Positions 35,890 through 43,418 of a stretch of DNA of 64,000 nt are shown here, piece by piece. The position numbers were made by a program, and so were the translations under genes. This DNA comes from Paenibacillus sp. FSL K6-3182 (GTDB lineage Bacteria > Bacillota > Bacilli > Paenibacillales > Paenibacillaceae). The DNA is taken from positions 2,227,501 through 2,291,500 of the forward strand of contig NZ_CP150265.1 of assembly GCF_037976325.1 (NCBI RefSeq), given 5' to 3'. How positions within the stretch are numbered: the first letter of the stretch is position 1; each line of letters starts with the position of its first letter. The notes beneath the pieces were generated by a model. It was not told where the DNA came from. It did not search any database and saw only the letters and a list, made by a program, of their open reading frames with translations.

Positions 35890-36939
35890 ATGGATGAAAA
35901 TAATCAATGGAGTGCTAACACACTGGTGAAAATTGATCATTACAAATTTAGTGGACTGGACAGTTCTTTAATCGGTGCCATTAAATCTACGGCTGACTTT
36001 TATCAAATGCCTCTATCGGCAGCATGGATTTATGGCATGACGGGGCTTGCTTTCTTACATGTCATTGATGAAAGACTAGTTGAGCCTAACGGGGGACCTC
36101 CCGAGCCGGAGGTTTTTCGGCTTGTTCGCAATATTGGATTAGAGGTTAGTGGGCTGCATGCTTATGCGGAAGGAGAAGACTTTAAACGTCTGCAAGCGGA
36201 AGCATGGGAGAAAGCAAAGCGCGCCTTACGTGCCAATCATCCCGTTTTTTCTAAAAATATTGATATTCAAAACCAGACATCTGTCGTGTACGCCCATGAT
36301 GATCACGGTTATTATACATATAATTGGCATACAGGGTATGAGCACAGCGAAGATGCAATACCTTGGAGTTTCTTAGGTCTAAGTTGTTGTCCTTGTATAA
36401 ACTGTGTAAAGAATCGAGAGAAATCCGAACAAAAAAACAAGGCAAGCGGCCTCATTTCTTTGCATTCGGTTGTTCCTATTCAAGCAGTAGACGAACGAAC
36501 CGCTTTTATAGAAGCGCTTGATTATGTTATTCGTTTAAATGAGGATGGCGCTTATCGGTGGCAGGATAAAACGTATCTTGTTGGTGCAAAAGCTTACGAA
36601 CGCTGGCTGGACGCACTCGACACCGAAACGATGGATAAATATTATTTTAGTTTATTTATCGAGATTTTGTGCGAAGCTAGGAGTCATGCCGTGCAGTTCC
36701 TGACGGAATTAAAGAGAACACCATCAGGTTCGGAAGAACAAAGCCTAAATGAGTTAATCCATACATATAGACAAGTTGTCTCTCGATCTAATAAGCTGAA
36801 AGAGATGTATCCATATCAAGAGCCACGAGAGCGCGAAGTGAAACAAAAAGAGCAGTGTATAACCATCGTTAAAGAGCTAATGGCATTAGAGAATGACGCG
36901 TTCTCTATTTTAAAAGACATTTATGCTGGGGGACAATGA
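35890..36939 (+). CDS. Unrecognised protein with a CCxCxxC cluster
   Basis: 349 residues, not assigned with confidence. The first part (IGAIKSTADFYQMPLSAAWIYGMTGLAFLHV) recalls BtrH-like N-terminal domains found in acyl transfer to natural products, which is a weak guess. A cysteine cluster CCPCINC occupies residues 166-172, just after HDDHGYYTYNWHTGYEH, a His/Tyr-rich stretch. The C-terminal half is helical and charged. No signal peptide. ATG with GGAGG seven bases upstream; its stop overlaps the S66 peptidase start by four bases. Confidence 0.75.
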   Translation: MDENNQWSANTLVKIDHYKFSGLDSSLIGAIKSTADFYQMPLSAAWIYGMTGLAFLHVIDERLVEPNGGPPEPEVFRLVRNIGLEVSGLHAYAEGEDFKRLQAEAWEKAKRALRANHPVFSKNIDIQNQTSVVYAHDDHGYYTYNWHTGYEHSEDAIPWSFLGLSCCPCINCVKNREKSEQKNKASGLISLHSVVPIQAVDERTAFIEALDYVIRLNEDGAYRWQDKTYLVGAKAYERWLDALDTETMDKYYFSLFIEILCEARSHAVQFLTELKRTPSGSEEQSLNELIHTYRQVVSRSNKLKEMYPYQEPREREVKQKEQCITIVKELMALENDAFSILKDIYAGGQ

Positions 36940-37952
36940 TGATCAAATATCCGAGGTTTGAAGAAGGAGCAACGATAGGCGTAACGGCACCATCGCATGG
37001 GGTTTCTGCTTCTATGTATGACTCGTTTAAGCTGGCTTGCAGACGTATGGAGACGAAAGGGTATTCAGTCATTTGTGGGGAGACAGTTTGGACGCAAAAT
37101 AAAGCCAAATCATCACCTGCCAAAAAACGTGCCGATGAGTTTAATGAAATGATGAGCAGCGATCACATTGATATCGTCATTCCTCCATGGGGAGGTGAGC
37201 TGTTGATTGAGATGCTTGAATATATTGATTTCAACCGCTTAAATGATAAATGGATAATGGGCTATTCAGATATAAGCGTGCTGCTGTTTGCGACTACGTT
37301 AAAGACAGGCATAGCGACTGCACATGGTGCTAATTTATTTGATCTAAGAGGCGAATATTCGGATGAGACGACAGCCATGTGGCAACCGGTTTTATCAACT
37401 AAGGCGGGAGAATCTATCATTCAATACTCTTCTAACAATTATCAAAAAGAATGGCAGCACGATAATCCAACCCCTTTTGTATTTCATTTGAACGAGCCTA
37501 CATACTGGAAATCGACCTCCAACCAACAAGTGAAGACCGAGGGGCGTATACTTGGAGGCTGTATTGATGTGATTAGACATTTAGTAGGCACACCTTATGG
37601 TGATGTATCCGCTTTTCGAGAGCAGTTTATCGATGGTGAGCCTATTTTGTGGTACCTCGAAAACTGTGAGTTATCGACCGTAGATTTACGAAGATCACTG
37701 GTTCAAATGAAGCTGGCAGGCTGGTTTGAGCAAAGCCCATGCATTTTGTTCGGACGGAGTCCAGCAAATCAACCTGTAGATGGTTATACCGTTGAAGATG
37801 TATATCAAGAGCTCGCTGAAGAGCTTCAAATTCCGATCATTTATGATGTGGATTGCGGGCATGTCCCTCCGCAAATTACGCTCATAAACGGTGCTTATGC
37901 CGAAGTGGAAGTTAATGAGGGTAAAGGTATAGTCAAGCAGTATTTTAAATAA
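36936..37952 (+). CDS. S66 family peptidase (LD-carboxypeptidase / MccF-like)
   Basis: 338 residues. Nucleophile serine in MGYSDISVL, with the Glu of ENCELSTVDLRR and the His of VDCGHVPPQ completing the Ser-Glu-His set of the S66 family. PSHGVSASMYDSF and IPPWGGELLIEML are characteristic. Members either trim peptidoglycan LD-bonds or, like MccF, cleave microcin C-type toxins; long central insertions as here are commoner in the MccF side. Translation is coupled to the Cys-cluster protein by an ATGA overlap. No signal peptide, so cytoplasmic. Confidence 0.88.
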   Translation: MMIKYPRFEEGATIGVTAPSHGVSASMYDSFKLACRRMETKGYSVICGETVWTQNKAKSSPAKKRADEFNEMMSSDHIDIVIPPWGGELLIEMLEYIDFNRLNDKWIMGYSDISVLLFATTLKTGIATAHGANLFDLRGEYSDETTAMWQPVLSTKAGESIIQYSSNNYQKEWQHDNPTPFVFHLNEPTYWKSTSNQQVKTEGRILGGCIDVIRHLVGTPYGDVSAFREQFIDGEPILWYLENCELSTVDLRRSLVQMKLAGWFEQSPCILFGRSPANQPVDGYTVEDVYQELAEELQIPIIYDVDCGHVPPQITLINGAYAEVEVNEGKGIVKQYFK

Positions 37953-38104
37953 GTGGCAAAGGTCAAAAGAATTCTATTTGCAATATAGTGCTGATCCTAG
38001 AATTAAGAGAACGTAGCAGCAGTATTTACAGCAGAGGTGAGTCCGTCTTTCGAAAGCAATGGCCTGGAGCTATTTGCGATAGGGAGGACGGATTGGTATA
38101 AAAA

Positions 38105-38118
38105 AGTAAGCGTTTACA
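38105..38118 (+). promoter_or_regulatory. CcpA cre site before the fructosidase gene
   Basis: AGTAAGCGTTTACA matches the cre pattern TGWNANCGNTNWCA except for its first base. Its place 51 bases before the chosen start fits carbon catabolite repression of sucrose use. Confidence 0.65.
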
Positions 38119-38168
38119 TATGCTCAATTGGCGTGATGAAAATTCACAAGCAAGGATGGGTGATCAGG

Positions 38169-39665
38169 TTGGAAAATACGACAAGCAAACAAGACCTTCA
38201 TCAACGTTATATTGCAAATGCGAATAAAGCGCTTCAAGAAAATGTGAAAACGATTGATACAACATATCGGCTTCATTATCATATGATGCCGCCAGCAGGC
38301 TGGATGAATGACCCGAACGGCATGATTTATTTTGAAGGACATTATCATCTGTTTTATCAGCATGATCCCTATCAATCGAAGCAAGGTCCGATGCACTGGG
38401 GACATGCTAGAAGCAAGGATTTAGTTCATTGGGAGCATCTGCCGGTTGCGATAGCACCCTCCGAGGATTATGACAAAGCGGAGTTTGGCGGACAGGGCTG
38501 TTGGTCAGGAAGCGCAGTTGATAACAACGGCGTTTTAACGTTAATTTATACGGGACATGTTGATGGCAAAACACCGGAAGAGGTTCAAGCTTTAGCAACA
38601 AGCACCGATGGTGTGACGTTCCACAAGTATGCTGCTAATCCGGTGATCGGTGATTCACCTGACGCGCAGCGGTTCGGATTCCGTGATCCGAAGGTGTGGA
38701 AGCATGAAGATAAATGGCATATGGTCGTTGGTTACGGCAAAGACGGACTTGGCAAAGGGTTAATTTATACGTCAAGCGATTTGCTGAGCTGGGAATATCA
38801 AGGTGCAGCTGTTCAGAGTGATGGCACGATGGGCGATATGTGGGAATGTCCAGATCTATTCCCGCTTGGAGAAGGCAATCAGCATACGCTGCTCATCTCC
38901 CCGATGAATATTGCACCTATCAAAAACCTGTATTTGTCAGGGACGTTCGATTACGCAAGCTGCCGCTTTGAGAAGCAGCAGATGGGACAAATCGATTATG
39001 GCTTTGACTTTTATGCGCCGCAAACGCTGCTTGATGATCAAGGCAGAAGAATTATGATCGCATGGATGAACATATGGGGAGCTAAGATGCCAGAGCAAGC
39101 GCATGGCTGGCTTGGCGGAATGACACTGCCGCGCGAATTGACGTTAGCAGCGGATGGTACGGTAAGAAGCAATCCAGTGCCGGAGCTTTCCGTGCTGCGT
39201 GGACAACAGGTTTCGGTGTCTGATGTAGCTCTATCAAACAACGAATTTGTCAAAATAGAAGGCGTCCATGGAGACTCTCTTGAAATGGATATTGTATTTG
39301 ATCTGGCTGGAACGGAAGCAACAGAAGTAGGTATTCGTGTACGCAGCTCCGAGGATGGGACGGCCTATACTGAAATTAGCTATTGCATAAGCGAACAAAA
39401 GATTTATATGGATCGTAATCTCGGCGGTGAAGGCGATGGCGGAGTTAGCGAGGCGCCGCTTCAGTTGTCTTCAGACGGGCGTTTGCAGCTAAGATTGTTT
39501 CTTGATCGCTCCTCTATTGAATTGTTTGCAGGCGAAGGCAGAGTCGCTATGACCAATCGGGTTTATCCGAGACCTGAAGATACAGGTATCTCTTTCTTTT
39601 CTCGCGGCGGCGATGCGCTGCTTCAAACCATGAATGCTTGGCAGCTGCGCTCGATTTGGTCATGA
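38169..39665 (+). CDS. GH32 beta-fructosidase / sucrose-6-phosphate hydrolase
   Basis: Hydrolyses beta-fructosides such as sucrose or sucrose 6-phosphate; 498 residues. GWMNDPNGM holds the nucleophile Asp48, FRDPKVW is the stabilising Asp motif and WECPDLF carries the acid/base Glu; a C-terminal beta-sandwich follows with LFLDRSSIELFAGEGR. No signal peptide, so intracellular, which favours the sucrose-6-phosphate type. The TTG at 38169 with AAGGATGGGTGA upstream is preferred: longer frames from 38037 or 38136 either run across the cre site or lie too close to it. No fructokinase or PTS gene is adjacent. Confidence 0.92.
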   Translation: MENTTSKQDLHQRYIANANKALQENVKTIDTTYRLHYHMMPPAGWMNDPNGMIYFEGHYHLFYQHDPYQSKQGPMHWGHARSKDLVHWEHLPVAIAPSEDYDKAEFGGQGCWSGSAVDNNGVLTLIYTGHVDGKTPEEVQALATSTDGVTFHKYAANPVIGDSPDAQRFGFRDPKVWKHEDKWHMVVGYGKDGLGKGLIYTSSDLLSWEYQGAAVQSDGTMGDMWECPDLFPLGEGNQHTLLISPMNIAPIKNLYLSGTFDYASCRFEKQQMGQIDYGFDFYAPQTLLDDQGRRIMIAWMNIWGAKMPEQAHGWLGGMTLPRELTLAADGTVRSNPVPELSVLRGQQVSVSDVALSNNEFVKIEGVHGDSLEMDIVFDLAGTEATEVGIRVRSSEDGTAYTEISYCISEQKIYMDRNLGGEGDGGVSEAPLQLSSDGRLQLRLFLDRSSIELFAGEGRVAMTNRVYPRPEDTGISFFSRGGDALLQTMNAWQLRSIWS

Positions 39666-39810
39666 TGTTGATAATGTTGATACCGTAATTGTCTGAGGTT
39701 TGGACGTTGTTGCGCGTGGCGAGTTGTTGATGGATTTTACACCTCTATTAAATGATTTGGTAGATAAGTTGCAGGCAATTGGTTCGTGATTTTGTCTGCA
39801 ATCTTCCCAA

Positions 39811-39852
39811 GGGCTGTTCCAAGCGTAGATTTATCTACGCCTGGGGCAGCCC
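39811..39852 (+). terminator. Long hairpin after the fructosidase gene
   Basis: GGGCTGTTCCAAGCGTAGA at 39811-39829 pairs over 19 positions with TCTACGCCTGGGGCAGCCC at 39834-39852 (some G-U). The tail TACTTTATT is only moderately U-rich, so termination is likely but not ideal. Confidence 0.6.
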
Positions 39853-40040
39853 TACTTTATTCTGATGGAACTTAAGCAAAACGATGAGCTCCCCTTATCC
39901 AATACACGGCTTACGAACCTAGAAACTCTTATTTAAACCATTCAGAATGGATTAACATTGTAACGAACTCTAGAATCGTTATTTCGAGAAAAGCAGCTAA
40001 AGACACCTTAAAAATCATGCTTTAGCGTTAATTGTCCACA
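39853..40040. other. Gene-free stretch
   Basis: I see no coding frame, promoter or strong fold in these bases. With the hairpin before and the iterated motif after, the gene-free gap from 39666 to 40237 marks the junction of core genes and the repeat-rich block. Confidence 0.5.
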
Positions 40041-40080
40041 GAAAATAAAGTATTAGATTGAGAAAATAAAGCTTTAGACT
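40041..40080 (+). repeat. Left pair of 19-base boundary motifs
   Basis: GAAAATAAAGTATTAGATT (40041-40059) and GAAAATAAAGCTTTAGACT (40062-40080) are tandem copies. Three copies in the opposite orientation lie on the far side of the repeat-rich block (44518, 44573, 44641). Confidence 0.7.
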
Positions 40081-40096
40081 TGCGGGTGCTTCATTA

Positions 40097-40120
40097 CGCT
40101 AACGGGCAGTTTAGTTCAAC
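40097..40120 (+). repeat. Cassette-boundary repeat R1 (right half only)
   Basis: Contains GCTAACGGGCAGTTTAGTT followed by CAAC, identical to the right half of R5. The left half of the element is missing, as expected if this is the first boundary of an array. Confidence 0.7.
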
Positions 40121-40819
40121 ATCCCTTGCAACCCACGGTTGCATTTAATGGTACATTCAATTCAACATATACTCGATTTTGATTTCGCTTTCTTTATGAT
40201 ACTATTTGCTTTAGTTGAGTAATGGAGGTGATCCACAGTGTTAGATAATGTAAAAGTCGGTAAAAACATATTGGACTTGCGGAAGGGACTATCATTAACG
40301 CAAGTAGAACTTTCCAATTTACTGGGCGTAAGCCATCAAGCCGTTTCCAAGTGGGAACAAGGCGAATGTTAGCCTGATATCGAAGTTCTGCTAAAACTAG
40401 GACAGGTCTTCAGCAAGTCTGTTGAAGAACTTCTTCTAAGTGAAAGTTTATATGGGGAGCCAGTAATTCATGAAGTTAAGAATACTAAAATAGAAGTAAC
40501 GGAACAATTTGATGTCTGGACAAAAGCATTGGACAAAATACAAAGCGAAATTTCAATTCCAAGCTTCAATACATGGTTTAAGAGTACGAAGGCAGAGTAC
40601 GTGGAAAGTACATATTTAATTTACAGTCCGAACAACTTTACTACGGAATGGTTATACCAAAGATACTCCAATTTCATTATGCAAATTCTCGAAGAAATTA
40701 CTGGTGAATCCGACTTTAAAATCGATTTTCGATCAATGGATAATTCTTCGACTAAATTTGAATCAAGTCTAATTCCAGGTAGAGCGAGTTTATGGTTAAG
40801 CTAACGGGAAACGATTGTT
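40098..40819 (+). repeat. Duplicated 722-base unit, copy 1
   Basis: Near-identical to 42518-43239. The first 140 bases, which include the promoter area, are the same; seven substitutions fall in the 567-base coding part and one in the terminal repeat. Similarity begins and ends within the GCTAACG repeat elements. Confidence 0.92.
40238..40804 (+). pseudogene. HTH-DnaA_N-like protein gene, copy 1, broken by nonsense codon
   Basis: Same 567-base frame as the intact gene at 42658-43224, with GTG start and GGAGGTGAT binding site. Codon 45 is TAG (40370-40372) where the other copy has TTG (Leu), cutting the protein inside the helix-turn-helix. Six other substitutions are present, so the copy is decaying but recent. 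An internal frame from 40529 still encodes the DnaA domain-I-like part and might in principle be translated, but has no clear ribosome binding site. Confidence 0.88.
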
Positions 40820-40890
40820 AATAACACACTTGATGAGCAGGCGCTACGGTGGGCTACTCTTCTTATTAAGCTAACGGGCAGTTTAGTATA
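40795..40890 (+). repeat. Cassette-boundary repeat R2
   Basis: Left part AAGCTAACGGGAAACGATTG, central imperfect GAGCAG/CTACTC pairing, right part AAGCTAACGGGCAGTTTAG. The stop codon TAA of the preceding frame (40802-40804) lies inside the element. Confidence 0.75.
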
Positions 40891-40989
40891 ATAAGGGACA
40901 TTTGCTAGAACGTTAAAATATTAAATTGAGATACATTTAAGAAAAAAGATTGGGCTATTTAAAACGATATCAGCGGGGGGAGAAGTGAA

Positions 40990-41493
40990 TTGGAGGATTC
41001 ATTAACGGAAAAGAATGGCTTGTATTCCTTACCACTGAACCAAAAGTCTAAATTAAAGTGGTCTCTCCACATTCTTTATGGATTTATGGTAGTCGTGTTT
41101 CTTGGTTTCATTATGATACCTGGTGATGACCAGGAAAAATTTATTCTAAACATTTTTTTTCTTGTGTTCGCTATCATTTTCGGATACGTATGGCTTGCAA
41201 TGGCATTGTTTAATAAGCCCCATTTAATAATTACTGACGAATACCTCGAATATAAATGGTTATTTGGACATAAGGTTATCATTTTAAACAGTATATACAA
41301 AGCTGAATTTTTTTCTGAAAGAGGTATTACTAAACTTGGAATTTGGGCTAATGAGCAAGGTAAACAGTCATTTTGGGAAACCACAGACCGATTTTTCGGC
41401 AGGGACTATTCAGTTAGTATCGTTGTTTCTACGTTTCAAAATATTGAATTTGATAAATTACGTTTAACAATTCTGTCAAAAATCAAAAGTTAG
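40990..41493 (+). CDS. Small membrane protein with PH-like cytoplasmic part
   Basis: 167 residues. Two hydrophobic segments at about 25-45 and 52-75 form a hairpin in the membrane; after NKPHLIITDEYLEYKWLFGHKVIILNSI-type strands (about 78-105) the rest resembles bacterial PH-like domains. No enzyme motif. TTG at 40990 with GGGGGGAG seven bases upstream. It is the second gene of the repeat-separated block, flanked by elements R2 and R3. Function unknown. Confidence 0.75.
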   Translation: MEDSLTEKNGLYSLPLNQKSKLKWSLHILYGFMVVVFLGFIMIPGDDQEKFILNIFFLVFAIIFGYVWLAMALFNKPHLIITDEYLEYKWLFGHKVIILNSIYKAEFFSERGITKLGIWANEQGKQSFWETTDRFFGRDYSVSIVVSTFQNIEFDKLRLTILSKIKS

Positions 41494-41539
41494 TGTTTAG
41501 TTTAATCGTAAGTATAGAGAGGATATTTCTCTTCATTCA

Positions 41540-41640
41540 TTGAACTAACGGGAAACTATAGGTGAACAAATAAGGAGCAGTTTGCTACATGGCAGCTGCT
41601 CCATTTCTTTGTTAAGCTAACAGGCAGGCTAGCGTAAACA
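41540..41640 (+). repeat. Cassette-boundary repeat R3
   Basis: Left TTGAACTAACGGGAAAC, tip stem GGAGCAG (41574-41580) with CTGCTCC (41596-41602), right GTTAAGCTAACAGGCAGG. The layout is the same as R5. Confidence 0.8.
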
Positions 41641-41684
41641 AAATGATCAAAAGTATTAACCATACGTAGTTAATTACATTTCGG

Positions 41685-41740
41685 GATTAGCGCAATGATT
41701 TTCGGCAGCTTCGTTTGGTTAACGGGGGTAGTTTGAGTAA
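41685..41740 (+). repeat. Degenerate boundary repeat R4
   Basis: GGTTAACGGGGGTAGTTTGA at 41717-41736 resembles the right half of the other elements; the left side is not clearly recognisable. It precedes the DinB-like gene. Confidence 0.45.
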
Positions 41741-41749
41741 ATGTAAATA

Positions 41750-41778
41750 TTTACTTGCGAACTAGTGTTCGGTATAAT
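41750..41778 (+). promoter_or_regulatory. Sigma-A promoter of the DinB-like gene
   Basis: TTTACT and a perfect TATAAT with a 17-base spacer, 35 bases before the start codon. It shows that this gene has its own promoter inside its unit. Confidence 0.7.
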
Positions 41779-41813
41779 AAGCTTGATTCCATTACAAAAA
41801 GGAGATGTTGGAT

Positions 41814-42317
41814 ATGTATAAACACATTAAAGATTTTGCCGCAACTTGGCAGTATGAAACGGAAGCAACAATGCGGACACTGGAGATGCTGACCGACGAG
41901 TCTCTTGGCCAACAGATAACAAGCGATCATAGAACGCTTGGACGTGTTGCATGGCACCTTGTACAGACGTTGCATGAAATGCCATCTCGGACGGGACTGT
42001 CTTTCGAAGGACCGGGCGAAGATATGCCGGTGCCAGCTTCGGCAGCAGACATCGCGTCAGTCTATAAGAGGACCTCACAAGCGCTCCTTGATGCTATACA
42101 GTCCAGTTGGAAAGATGAGAATCTGCTTATCATGAGCGATATGTATGGTGATCAATGGCCAAACGGCTTAATGCTGGATATTCTCGTAAAGCATGAGATT
42201 CATCATCGTGGTCAGATGACAGTCCTGATGCGTCAGGCAGGCCTTCGTGTGCCGGATCTTTATGGCCCGACAAAAGAGCAGTGGGCCGAGTACGGAGCGC
42301 TACCTCCAGTAATTTAG
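41814..42317 (+). CDS. DinB family (YfiT-like) metal-binding protein
   Basis: 167 residues, four-helix bundle of the DinB/YfiT group of putative metal-dependent enzymes (thiol transferases among them). Metal ligands would be the His of VAWHLVQT and the two of HEIHHRGQM. GLRVPDLYGPTKEQW closes the family pattern. ATG at 41814 follows AAGGAG by nine bases; the ATG at 41805 is too close to that site. Third gene of the repeat-separated block. Confidence 0.85.
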   Translation: MYKHIKDFAATWQYETEATMRTLEMLTDESLGQQITSDHRTLGRVAWHLVQTLHEMPSRTGLSFEGPGEDMPVPASAADIASVYKRTSQALLDAIQSSWKDENLLIMSDMYGDQWPNGLMLDILVKHEIHHRGQMTVLMRQAGLRVPDLYGPTKEQWAEYGALPPVI

Positions 42318-42443
42318 AGAAAGATTATATCCGCTTTGGCCGTTTGGCTATAGTGGGATTTATAAGTATTTTATCATAGGATTGAAAGTGGTGGCTTGAA
42401 TCATAGACAAGAGGATACCATCGGACTGAAACTGTTGATTCTA

Positions 42444-42540
42444 TTGAACTAACGGGGAACGATAGTTGAACGGAAAATGGAGCAGTTTGCCGCGGCATCT
42501 GCTCCTTTTATTATTAAGCTAACGGGCAGTTTAGTTCAAC
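42444..42540 (+). repeat. Cassette-boundary repeat R5 (most complete)
   Basis: Outer arms TTGAACTAAC (42444-42453) and GTTTAGTTCAA near 42529-42539 pair with one bulged base; inner GATAGTTGAA pairs imperfectly with TTAAGCTAAC; the tip is GGAGCAG (42479-42485) with CTGCTCC (42499-42505). Unpaired CGGGGAA and GGGCA lie between the stems. Confidence 0.85.
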
Positions 42541-43239
42541 ATCCCTTGCAACCCACGGTTGCATTTAATGGTACATTCAATTCAACATATACTCGATTTT
42601 GATTTCGCTTTCTTTATGATACTATTTGCTTTAGTTGAGTAATGGAGGTGATCCACAGTGTTAGATAATGTAAAAGTCGGTAAAAACATATTGGACTTGC
42701 GGAAGGGACTATCATTAACGCAAGTAGAACTTTCCAATTTACTGGGCGTAAGCCATCAAGCCGTTTCCAAGTGGGAACAAGGCGAATGTTTGCCTGATAT
42801 CGAAGTTCTGCTAAAACTAGGACAGGTCTTCAGCAAGTCTGTTGAAGAACTTCTTCTAAGTGAAAGGGTATATGGGGAGCCAGTAATTCATGAAGTTAAG
42901 AATACTAAAATAGAAGTAACAGAACAACTTGATGTCTGGACAAAAGCATTGGACAAAATACAAAGCGAAATTTCAATTCCAAGCTTCAATACATGGTTTA
43001 AGAGTACGAAGGCAGAGTACGTGGAAAGTACATATTTAATTTACAGTCCGAACAACTTTACTACGGAATGGTTATACCAAAGATACTCCAATTTCATTAT
43101 GCAAATTCTCGAAGAAATTACTGGTGAATCCGACTTTAAAATCGAGTTTCGATCAATGGATAATTCTTCGACTAATTTTGAATCAAGTCTAATTCCAGGT
43201 AGAGCGAGTTTATGGTTAAGCTAACGAGAAACGATTGTT
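42518..43239 (+). repeat. Duplicated 722-base unit, copy 2
   Basis: Partner of 40098-40819. It starts in the right half of R5 and ends in the left half of R6, so the duplicated piece is repeat-bounded exactly like a cassette. Confidence 0.92.
42658..43224 (+). CDS. XRE helix-turn-helix protein with DnaA domain-I-like C-terminus
   Basis: 188 residues in two parts. Residues about 8-62 are a classical HTH_3 domain (LRKGLSLTQVELSNLLGVSHQAVSKWEQGECLPD). After a linker, residues about 92-165 closely follow the pattern of the N-terminal domain of the replication initiator DnaA: W-KALDKIQSEISIPSFNTWFKSTKA and SPNNFTTEWLYQRYSNFI, then a strand FKIEFR. In DnaA this domain recruits the replicative helicase and regulators. 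There is no AAA+ ATPase and no DnaA DNA-binding domain. GTG start with GGAGGTGAT. Intact copy of the duplicated unit; function unknown. Confidence 0.82.
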   Translation: MLDNVKVGKNILDLRKGLSLTQVELSNLLGVSHQAVSKWEQGECLPDIEVLLKLGQVFSKSVEELLLSERVYGEPVIHEVKNTKIEVTEQLDVWTKALDKIQSEISIPSFNTWFKSTKAEYVESTYLIYSPNNFTTEWLYQRYSNFIMQILEEITGESDFKIEFRSMDNSSTNFESSLIPGRASLWLS

Positions 43240-43304
43240 CAATACACTACGTTAGCTGGTCTAATGCTCAGCTGCCGTTTCTAATTGAAATAACGAGCAG
43301 GAAT
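43214..43304 (+). repeat. Cassette-boundary repeat R6
   Basis: Left GTTAAGCTAACGAGAAACG, central AGCTG/CAGCT pairing at about 43254-43272, right ATTGAAATAACGAGCAGG. The stop codon of the preceding gene lies within it. Confidence 0.65.
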
Positions 43305-43418
43305 ATAAAGAAATGGAAACGAGTACATAATTCAGCATCCAAAATAGGTTGATTAGCGTGATTTCAACAACCGAGGATTTTTGTAAGCATCATAAAACTA
43401 AAAGGAGTAGCTGTTACT

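Noticed and set aside
40529..40804. 91-codon frame as an independent gene
   Set aside because: It is the downstream remainder of the broken copy 1 and lacks its own ribosome binding site.
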